From DASSWG01 sp035705295 (GTDB lineage: Bacteria > Bacteroidota > Bacteroidia > Flavobacteriales > Flavobacteriaceae): a stretch of 64,000 nucleotides of DNA. The DNA lies in contig DASSWG010000164.1 in the NCBI GenBank assembly GCA_035705295.1, positions 3,196-67,195 on the forward strand, read 5' to 3'. The notes under the pieces are model-generated. The model made no database searches and was not told where the DNA came from. It saw nothing but the letters and a program-made list of their open reading frames with translations. Made by a program: the position numbers and the translations under genes. Shown here piece after piece: positions 57,526-64,000 of the stretch; positions within the stretch are counted from its first letter, which is position 1, and each line of letters opens with the position of its first letter.

Positions 57526-60357
57526 ATGAGCAAGCTGCTGTTTTGTTCCTTTTTTTTATTGTCGCTGGTTTCCGCTGCACAAATTGATGTTTCGATAAAC
57601 GCAGTTTTGAACGAAGCAGAAAAAACGCTTCAAATCGAACAAAAAATCGTTTATCAAAATACTTCGGAAAATACGCTGAATTTTATTTATTTGAACGATT
57701 GGGCGCACAGTTTCAGCTCAAAAAACACGCCTTTGGCGGAACGTTTTGCCGAAGATTACCAACGCAATTTTCATTTTGCCAAACCCGAAGAACGCGGTTC
57801 CACCACGATCGATTTTATCAATTCGGAAAACCAAGAACTCGTTTGGGCAAGAACCACGGGGCATCCGGACATTGTTCGTGTTAAACTTAAAAAACCCTTG
57901 CCACCGGGAAAAACCGTTGAACTTTATTTGCAATACGTGGTCAAAATTCCTGCCGATAAATTCACGCGTTACGGCCACGAAAACCTGTCTGACCGGCAGG
58001 CAGGCGGCAATTTCAAACTTCGGTATTGGTTTTTGTCGCCCGCGGTTTACAGCGATGGCTGGCAAACCTACAGCAACAAAAATTTGGGCGATCTTTTTGT
58101 ACCGAAAACCAATTTTAAAATTTCCATCAATGTTCCGGCAGATTATCAAGTGGTTTCGCCCTTGAACATGAAATCCGCGGAATACCGTACGTTGCGCAAA
58201 ACAATATTGCTGGAAGGCAAAAACCGAACGGACACCCGGCTTTATTTGTTGAAAAAAAACCTTCCACCATTTGAAAGGATCAACACCAACCAGTTTCAGG
58301 TAATCACCAATCTTAAAGATGGAAAACTGGCACTTGGCATGAAACAATTTCTGGTAGGCCGCATTGCCATTTTTTTGGAAAAACGTTTGGGGAAATACCC
58401 CTTCGAAAAAATATTGATCACCCAAGAAGATTATTTGGAAAATCCGGTCTATGGCTTGAACCAATTGCCCAGTTTCATCCGCCCTTTTCCCGATGGATTT
58501 CAATACGACATCAAGCAACTGAAAACGATCACTTCCACCTATTTGGAAAACACCTTGTTATTGAACCCGAGAACGGAAAAATGGATCATTGACGCCATTC
58601 AAATCAAGTTGATGATGGATTATGTGGACCGGTATTACCCCGACATGAAACTTTTGGGAAGTTTGGCCGATTTTTTCGCGATAGAATGGTTCCACGCCGC
58701 CGATTTGGAATTCAACGATCAATATGCATTTCTTTTTATGCACATGGCGCGCATGAATTTGGACCAAGCCTTGTCCACCCCGCAGGATTCGCTTATAAAA
58801 TTCAACGAAAATATTTCGAACACCTACAAGGCCGGGGTGGGGTTGAATTATTTGGAAAATTTTCTGGAAAATGACGAAACCATCCAAAAATCCATCAAAG
58901 AATTTTATCAAAAATATCGTCTTGAACCCATTTCGGCATCCGATTTTGAGCAAACACTTAAAAAAAACGCACGAAAAAACATAGCTTGGTTTTTTCAAGA
59001 TTATGTGGGCACGAACAAAAAAATTGATTTCACGATCGATGATGTTCGAAAAACCGAAGACTCATTGTACGTGACCATCAAAAACAAAACCGAAGCGAAC
59101 GTTCCAATCCCACTTTACGGCTTGAGCGATGGAAAAGTGGTTTCCAAAAAATGGGTGGAAAATGTCGGTGAAAAGAAAACCGTTCAAATTCCCCGAAAAA
59201 ATATAGACCGCGTGGGCTTGAACTATGAGCAAATCGTTCCCGAATTCAACCAGCGCGACAATTACCACCGGGTCACGACTTTGTTCAACAAACCTTTTCA
59301 ATTTCGGTTGTTGCTCGATGCACAAGACCCGCGCTACAACCAAGCTTTCTTGATTCCCGAATTTTCGTACAATTTGTACGACGGCATTGCCATTGGCCCG
59401 AAATTGCACAACAAAACCTTGTTGCGAAAAAATTTCAACTACGATATTTCACCCAAATTTGGATTCAAAAGCCGTTCACTTATCGGTTCCTTGTCCATTT
59501 ACAACATCGATCAATACAAAAACCAAAAACTGCACGCAATAACTTATGGTTTCGGCGGAACGCGCTATTCTTATGCCAAGGACCTTTATTATTACAAATT
59601 GACCCCTTTTTTGACCCTTTCGTTCCGAAACCCCAACTTGCGGAACAATGAAGCCCAATCGCTTTCCTTGCGAAGCGTGAACGTGATTCGCGACGAAGGA
59701 ATTGAAAAGTTGCAGGACGATCCCGATTACAGTGTTTTCAATATTCGCTACGGCTACAGCAACCAAAACATGGTCGATTATTTCACTGCAACGGCCGATT
59801 ATCAAGTGGCAAAAGAATTCAGCAAATTTGCGGTGACCGCCACTTATCGGAAACTGTTCCGAAACAACCGCCAAATAAACCTGCGGCTTTTTGCCGGGAC
59901 CTTTATTTTCAACGAGAGTCGCGAAACCGATTTTTTCAGTTTTGCGCTCGATAGGCCTTCCGATTATCTGTTCGATTACAATTATTATGGAAGAAGTGAA
60001 AGTTCCGGGCTTTTCAGCCAACAATTCATTCGTGCCGAAGGAGGTTTCAAATCACAGTTGCAACCAGCATATGCCAATCAATGGATCACCACCCTGAATG
60101 CGAGCACTAATCTTTGGAAATGGATTTATGTCTATGGCGACGTGGGCTTGGTCAAAAACACCGGTGTTTCCCCGCAGTTTGTTTATGATTCGGGAATTCG
60201 GATGAGCTTTGTGCAAGATTATTTCGAACTTTTCTTCCCGGTATATTCCAATTTAGGATGGGAAATCGACCAGCCCAATTACGATCAAAAAATACGCTTC
60301 ATCGTTTCTTTGGACATTTCCACACTGATCAAACTTTTTACCCGGGAGTGGTATTGA
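57526..60357 (+). CDS. M1-peptidase-like protein without the zinc site, with C-terminal beta-barrel-like region
   Basis: A 943-residue secreted protein with a signal peptide (about 1-18), an N-terminal region resembling the M1 aminopeptidase saddle (IYLNDWAHSFSSKNTPLAER, FKLRYWFLSPAVYSDGWQTY) and a central domain. Where M1 enzymes have HEXXH and a downstream glutamate, this protein has ITSTYLENTLLLNPRTEKWI and IDAIQIKLMMDYVDRY, with no such motif anywhere. The C-terminal half after about 600 is rich in alternating aromatic strands typical of outer-membrane barrels. Residues 154-160 (LSDRQAG) come from an inserted palindrome. Probably not a protease; may be a scaffold or binding protein. Confidence 0.78.
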   Translation: MSKLLFCSFFLLSLVSAAQIDVSINAVLNEAEKTLQIEQKIVYQNTSENTLNFIYLNDWAHSFSSKNTPLAERFAEDYQRNFHFAKPEERGSTTIDFINSENQELVWARTTGHPDIVRVKLKKPLPPGKTVELYLQYVVKIPADKFTRYGHENLSDRQAGGNFKLRYWFLSPAVYSDGWQTYSNKNLGDLFVPKTNFKISINVPADYQVVSPLNMKSAEYRTLRKTILLEGKNRTDTRLYLLKKNLPPFERINTNQFQVITNLKDGKLALGMKQFLVGRIAIFLEKRLGKYPFEKILITQEDYLENPVYGLNQLPSFIRPFPDGFQYDIKQLKTITSTYLENTLLLNPRTEKWIIDAIQIKLMMDYVDRYYPDMKLLGSLADFFAIEWFHAADLEFNDQYAFLFMHMARMNLDQALSTPQDSLIKFNENISNTYKAGVGLNYLENFLENDETIQKSIKEFYQKYRLEPISASDFEQTLKKNARKNIAWFFQDYVGTNKKIDFTIDDVRKTEDSLYVTIKNKTEANVPIPLYGLSDGKVVSKKWVENVGEKKTVQIPRKNIDRVGLNYEQIVPEFNQRDNYHRVTTLFNKPFQFRLLLDAQDPRYNQAFLIPEFSYNLYDGIAIGPKLHNKTLLRKNFNYDISPKFGFKSRSLIGSLSIYNIDQYKNQKLHAITYGFGGTRYSYAKDLYYYKLTPFLTLSFRNPNLRNNEAQSLSLRSVNVIRDEGIEKLQDDPDYSVFNIRYGYSNQNMVDYFTATADYQVAKEFSKFAVTATYRKLFRNNRQINLRLFAGTFIFNESRETDFFSFALDRPSDYLFDYNYYGRSESSGLFSQQFIRAEGGFKSQLQPAYANQWITTLNASTNLWKWIYVYGDVGLVKNTGVSPQFVYDSGIRMSFVQDYFELFFPVYSNLGWEIDQPNYDQKIRFIVSLDISTLIKLFTREWY
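57984..58005. repeat. Palindromic repeat inserted in frame within the M1-like gene (copy 2)
   Basis: CCTGTCTGACCGG and CCGGCAGGCAGG overlap into a 22-base imperfect palindrome that encodes LSDRQAG and interrupts an otherwise family-like RYGHEN to FKLRYW segment. It shares 17 of 22 positions with 7099-7120. Confidence 0.7.
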
Positions 60358-60479
60358 AAACCCGCATTTTGATTTTCAAGAAAAAAAATTTCTGGCTTTG
60401 ACTTCAGAAATATGCGTGTATATTTGTTACCCATAAAATTCGCGACAGTTCGTAAAAAACCCGCATTAATTCGCAAAAC

Positions 60480-61862
60480 ATGACTTTGATAAAATCCATC
60501 TCCGGCATCCGGGGGACCATTGGCGGAAACATCGGTGAAAACCTGACCCCGATCGATATTGTAAAATTTGCTTCCGCATACGGAACTTGGGTAAAAAAGC
60601 AACGCGAAAAAGAAAATTATCGAGTGGTTGTGGGCCGAGATGCGCGAATTTCGGGCGAAATGGTTCAGCAATTGGTAATGAACACGCTTGTTGGAATGGG
60701 GATTCACGTTGTTGACCTGGGGCTTTCCACCACGCCGACCGTGGAAGTTGCGGTACCTATGGAAAACGCCGACGGTGGAATCATCCTCACGGCAAGCCAC
60801 AACCCGAAACAATGGAACGCGCTGAAATTATTGGACAAAAATGGCGAATTTTTGAACGGGGAAGCCGGTGCGGAAATCTTAAAAATTGTCGAAAAAGAAG
60901 CCACGTCTTTTGCCGAAATCGATTTGTTGGGAAAAATCACCGTCAACGATGCGTATATTGATTTGCACATCGAAGAAATTTTGGATTTGGATTTGGTGGA
61001 TGCTGACGCCGTGAAAAAAGCAAAATTCAAAGTAGTGGTCGATGCGGTGAATTCCATCGGCGGAATTGCCGTTCCGCGCTTGTTGGAAAAACTGGGCGTC
61101 GATGTGGTGAAATTGTATTGCGAGCCCAACGGCAATTTCCCGCACAATCCCGAACCGCTAAAAGAGCATTTGACCGACATTTGTGCATTGGTCCCCAAAG
61201 AAAATGCCGATTTGGGAATTGTGGTGGACCCCGATGTGGACCGCTTGGCCTTCATTGATGAAAACGGAAATATGTTCGGCGAAGAATATACCTTGGTCGC
61301 CATCGCCGATTACGTTTTGGGGCGCAAAAAAGGAAACACCGTAAGCAATTTATCTTCTTCCCGCGCTTTGCGCGACATCACCGAAAAACACGGCGGAACA
61401 TACCACGCGAGCGCAGTGGGCGAAGTGAACGTGGTGCAATTAATGAAAGAAACGAACGCCGTGATCGGCGGTGAAGGAAACGGCGGCATCATTTTTCCCG
61501 AACTGCATTACGGACGTGACAGTTTGGTCGGAATTGCATTGTTTTTAACGTATTTGGCCGAACAAAACAAATCGGTTTCCGAATTGCGAAAAGAATATCC
61601 GGCGTATTTTATGAGCAAAAACAAAATCGAATTAACGCCTGAGTTGGATGTGGACGGAATTCTGTCACAAATGGCCGAAAAATATGCTTCCGAAGAAATT
61701 TCGACCATTGATGGGGTAAAAATAGATTTTCCTGAAAATTGGGTGCATTTGCGAAAATCGAACACCGAACCAATTATCCGAATTTACACAGAAGCCAAAA
61801 GCCAAGAAAAAGCAGATGCTTTGGCGGAAAGGATTATTCGAGAAATCAAGGATTTGATTTAA
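60480..61862 (+). CDS. glmM: Phosphoglucosamine mutase
   Basis: GlmM converts glucosamine-6-phosphate to the 1-phosphate, feeding UDP-GlcNAc for peptidoglycan and lipid A. The 460-residue product has the phosphoserine loop TASHNPKQWNALK with serine 106, the magnesium loop DPDVDRLAFIDENGN, the sugar loop GGEGNGGIIFPELHYG and the C-terminal phosphate-binding KSNTEPIIRIYTEA. It lies about 120 bases after the M1-like gene, in a gap with AATTCG-type repeats, and converges on the LpxL-like gene. Confidence 0.92.
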   Translation: MTLIKSISGIRGTIGGNIGENLTPIDIVKFASAYGTWVKKQREKENYRVVVGRDARISGEMVQQLVMNTLVGMGIHVVDLGLSTTPTVEVAVPMENADGGIILTASHNPKQWNALKLLDKNGEFLNGEAGAEILKIVEKEATSFAEIDLLGKITVNDAYIDLHIEEILDLDLVDADAVKKAKFKVVVDAVNSIGGIAVPRLLEKLGVDVVKLYCEPNGNFPHNPEPLKEHLTDICALVPKENADLGIVVDPDVDRLAFIDENGNMFGEEYTLVAIADYVLGRKKGNTVSNLSSSRALRDITEKHGGTYHASAVGEVNVVQLMKETNAVIGGEGNGGIIFPELHYGRDSLVGIALFLTYLAEQNKSVSELRKEYPAYFMSKNKIELTPELDVDGILSQMAEKYASEEISTIDGVKIDFPENWVHLRKSNTEPIIRIYTEAKSQEKADALAERIIREIKDLI

Positions 61863-61876
61863 GCTTTTTTTATTCC

Positions 61877-62785
61877 CTATTCAAAATTTTCCACCGCATC
61901 TTTCGGAGCCGGGGCATCTTTGTGTTTCCACCGCTTGTGGGTCCACAAATAATATTCCGGTTGTTCGCGGATTTGCGCCTCCAATTCCCTTAAAAAAGTT
62001 TCGGTAATTTGATAATCGACATATTCGGAAGGATTGTCGGAAATGGTTTTGAAGGTTGCGTGGTAATGCCCGCGTTTTATTTTTTCCACATGAAAATAGA
62101 CCACTGCCATGTCCAAGCGTTTCGCTAATTTTTCCCCGCCGGTGAACGCCGGTGAACGAACGCCCATAAATTTGGTCCAATACCAAGCCCGGTCCAACTT
62201 TGGCGATTGGTCGCCGATGATGGCGTACATTCCACGTCGGTTTTGTTTTTCGTTTTTTGTGATTTGTTTGGTCGCAACATTGGTGGCAATGAGTTCACCA
62301 TTGAACCTCCCTCTGATGCGGTGGATCATTTTGTCAAAATACGGGTTTTTCAATTTTTTGTACACCCCAAAACCGTTATAGTCCAACCCATAAAGTTGCA
62401 AAGCGTTCACCCATTCATAATTCGCATAATGCCCATAGAGCAAAATAATACTTTTGTCCATTTTCCGAATGCGTTCTATTTCATCAACATTGGAAAAGGT
62501 AAAACGTTTAAGCAATTGTTCATTGGAAATGGAAAGGCTTTTTGCCATTTCCAAAAATTGATCGCATAAATGGTGGTAAGATTTTTTTTCAATTCTTTTC
62601 AGTTCCTTCTTTGATTTTTCTGGAAAAACCAAGCAAAGATTATTGGCCACGGTTTTTCTGCGGTAGCGGATCAAATAATACACCAAGAAAAAAACGAAGT
62701 CCGAAAAAAGATAGAACAACGAAAAGGGCAATTTGGAAATCAACCACAAAAAAGGATAGGCCAACAAATAAACTAATCGTTGCAT
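61877..62785 (-). CDS. LpxL/HtrB-like lysophospholipid acyltransferase
   Basis: A 302-residue membrane protein with a hydrophobic N-terminus and the LpxL-family catalytic block LLYGHYANYEWVNALQLYGL (HX4E), then GDQSPKLDRAWYWTKFMGVR and RSPAFTGGEKLAKRLDMAVV. Family members add the secondary acyl chain to lipid A. The ATG at 62785 is preferred over a TTG one codon upstream. It is divergent from the rhomboid gene. It fits the lipid A theme of the lpx cluster far upstream. Confidence 0.9.
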   Translation of the reverse strand: MQRLVYLLAYPFLWLISKLPFSLFYLFSDFVFFLVYYLIRYRRKTVANNLCLVFPEKSKKELKRIEKKSYHHLCDQFLEMAKSLSISNEQLLKRFTFSNVDEIERIRKMDKSIILLYGHYANYEWVNALQLYGLDYNGFGVYKKLKNPYFDKMIHRIRGRFNGELIATNVATKQITKNEKQNRRGMYAIIGDQSPKLDRAWYWTKFMGVRSPAFTGGEKLAKRLDMAVVYFHVEKIKRGHYHATFKTISDNPSEYVDYQITETFLRELEAQIREQPEYYLWTHKRWKHKDAPAPKDAVENFE

Positions 62786-62811
62786 CAATTAAATTTTCGG
62801 CAAAGATATGT

Positions 62812-62819
62812 TATATTTG
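62812..62819 (+). promoter_or_regulatory. -7 promoter motif TATATTTG
   Basis: TATATTTG fits TAnnTTTG and ends 20 bases before the rhomboid ATG. Confidence 0.65.
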
Positions 62820-62839
62820 AATTTTAAGCGACACCAACC

Positions 62840-63487
62840 ATGGGCGATATCCATATTGTGACCATCATCATTATTGCCGCCAACGCAATTATTTCTTTTA
62901 AAGGCTTCAGTGACCGTTATTTTTTCGACAAATACAAATTCAATGTGAGCGCCATCAAAAATGGCGAACAAATCCGAATGTTCACCTCGGGTTTTTTGCA
63001 TGTGGACGGCACGCATTTGTTTGTCAATATGTTGACCTTGTATTTTTTTGCCGGCGTGGTAATTCAAAGCGTGGGGGTGGTCCCTTTTTTGACCATTTAT
63101 TTGGGAAGTTTGGTTTTGGGGAATTTGCTATCGCTCTATTTCCATAAAGACGAACCACTCTACACCGCCGTTGGCGCCAGTGGCGCAGTGATGGGCGTTT
63201 TGTATTCCGCAATTTTGTTGTACCCCGATATGATGTTGGGCTTGTTTTTCATCATTCCCATTCCGGCCTATATTTTTGGGATCGGGTATTTGCTCTATTC
63301 CATTTACGGCATGCAAAGCCGGCGCGACAACATTGGCCACGATGCCCATTTCGGAGGTGCAATGGGCGGTTATTTCATTACGATGATTGTTTCACCATGG
63401 GTTTTTCAAGAACATTTGTTGATGGTTTTTTTGCTCGCCATTCCCATTGTTGTGTTGTTTATATTAAAAAAAATGGGGAAGATTTGA
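62840..63487 (+). CDS. Rhomboid family intramembrane serine protease
   Basis: A 215-residue protein with six predicted spans, the HLFVNMLTLYFFAGVVIQSV helix, the catalytic serine 114 in TAVGASGAVMGVLYS and the catalytic histidine 170 in GHDAHFGGAMGG. This is the active-site dyad of rhomboids, which cleave membrane proteins within the bilayer. Substrates are unknown. It has its own promoter motif and is followed by an AT-rich tandem repeat. Confidence 0.92.
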   Translation: MGDIHIVTIIIIAANAIISFKGFSDRYFFDKYKFNVSAIKNGEQIRMFTSGFLHVDGTHLFVNMLTLYFFAGVVIQSVGVVPFLTIYLGSLVLGNLLSLYFHKDEPLYTAVGASGAVMGVLYSAILLYPDMMLGLFFIIPIPAYIFGIGYLLYSIYGMQSRRDNIGHDAHFGGAMGGYFITMIVSPWVFQEHLLMVFLLAIPIVVLFILKKMGKI

Positions 63488-63490
63488 AAA

Positions 63491-63529
63491 ATTGTATATT
63501 GTATATTGCATATTGTATAATGTATATTG
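63491..63529. repeat. Tandem TATTGTA repeat
   Basis: About five degenerate copies of a seven- to nine-base unit containing TGTATATT follow the rhomboid gene. Simple AT repeats of this kind are common intergenic spacers. Confidence 0.75.
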
Positions 63530-63656
63530 AAATGGATAAAATAAAAATATTCGACCGGTTGAAATGCCGATAAAATCATAAGCTTTCAACAAACCCAAAA
63601 AAGTTTGGTATCCTTTTTGAAATATCCACTCCTGAAACCTTTAAAAAAAATATGAT

Positions 63657-64000
63657 ATGAAAAATTTATTGTTGACAGTTGCACTTTTTGGCCTAAGCTT
63701 CGCTTCCACAGCGCAAACGGTTGTTCCCGGAGTTACCGTTTCCGGAGAAGGGGTTGTTTACGTGAAACCCGATCAGGTCATAGTGAACGTTGCTGTTGAA
63801 CACTCGGGCGATTATGTTGAAAAAGTAAAACAACAAACGGAAAAAGATGTGGATGCGGTCATCGACTTTTTGAAAAAGCAAGGAATTCCTTCCAAAAACA
63901 TCAAGACCGAATACATTCGTTTGAACCAGCAGTATGACTATCCCACCAAAACCTACAACTACTCCTCCACGCAAGGAATTTCCATAAAAATCGAACAGAT
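63657..64000 (+). CDS. SIMPL-domain (DUF541) protein, truncated by the window edge
   Basis: The first 114 residues are present. A signal peptide (MKNLLLTVALFGLSFASTAQ) is followed by the SIMPL start TVSGEGVVYVKPDQVIVNVA and HSGDYVEKVKQQTEKDVDAV. It is a paralogue of the SIMPL gene at 47640-48365 but has a cleavable signal instead of an anchor. The gene continues past 64000. Confidence 0.88.
   Translation, partial: MKNLLLTVALFGLSFASTAQTVVPGVTVSGEGVVYVKPDQVIVNVAVEHSGDYVEKVKQQTEKDVDAVIDFLKKQGIPSKNIKTEYIRLNQQYDYPTKTYNYSSTQGISIKIEQ

Noticed and set aside
57526..60357. Active M1 aminopeptidase
   Set aside because: No HEXXH motif is found anywhere in the protein, so a catalytic call cannot be supported.
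62840..63487. Operon between the LpxL-like and rhomboid genes
   Set aside because: The two genes are divergent and the rhomboid gene has its own promoter motif.

Overview
The window is a contiguous chromosomal segment from a member of the Bacteroidota, most likely class Flavobacteriia (probably Flavobacteriaceae); I cannot name the genus. The evidence is a fused LpxC-FabZ protein, a PorX-type response regulator of the type IX secretion system, a SusC-style TonB receptor with an N-terminal carboxypeptidase-regulatory-like domain, a BshC bacillithiol enzyme, and repeated use of the Bacteroidota -7 promoter motif TAnnTTTG just upstream of start codons. Coding density is high, base composition is around 40% GC by eye, and I see no tRNA, rRNA, CRISPR array, prophage or insertion sequence.

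Layout. 1-5 kb: an ECF sigma/anti-sigma pair, aroB, a peroxiredoxin, an endonuclease III that lacks the usual iron-sulfur cysteines, and a second ECF sigma factor with a small downstream gene. 5-10.6 kb: a UvrA, an SLC13-type permease and a small COG2426 membrane protein. 10.7-17.9 kb (minus strand): sucD, a second LpxD-like acyltransferase, efp, lpxA, lpxC-fabZ, lpxD and an HD phosphohydrolase, i.e. the early lipid A pathway with EF-P embedded in it. 18-26.9 kb: porX, tsaE, a tiny lipoprotein overlapping a membrane protein gene, alanine dehydrogenase, two small unknowns, an OmpA-like lipoprotein, a family 2 glycosyltransferase and proline dehydrogenase. 26.9-33.9 kb: a tight MoxR/DUF58/DUF4350/DUF4129/membrane protein/SpoIIM cluster with a divergent RDD gene. 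34-36.8 kb: a TRIC-like channel, a cyclophilin lipoprotein, a NUDIX hydrolase and an acyltransferase. 36.8-37.8 kb: an AT-rich DUF2071 gene that looks acquired. 37.9-41.3 kb: a third ECF sigma factor with a membrane partner, a type II NADH dehydrogenase and rplS. 41.4-45.1 kb: a PepSY membrane protein and a TonB-dependent receptor with a candidate metal-responsive operator. 45.3-53.7 kb: bshC, hicAB, a SIMPL protein, guaA, a LysM/substrate-binding fusion, OsmC, a DUF922 protein and AcpH. 53.8-64 kb: a second UvrA, a LOG-family protein, an M1-peptidase-like protein that has lost its zinc site, glmM, an LpxL-like acyltransferase, a rhomboid protease and the start of a second SIMPL gene.

Functionally the window is mostly cell-envelope biology: lipid A assembly (lpxD, lpxC-fabZ, lpxA, LpxL-like), peptidoglycan/LPS precursor supply (glmM), outer-membrane uptake and anchoring (TonB receptor, OmpA-like), secretion control (porX) and envelope-linked unknowns (MoxR cluster, pseudo-M1). 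DNA repair (two UvrA, Nth) and thiol redox defence (Bcp, OsmC, BshC) are secondary themes. The most unusual sequence observations are two short palindromic repeats inserted in frame inside conserved genes, the catalytically dead M1-like protein, the cassette-like DUF2071 island, and two genes that look leaderless.
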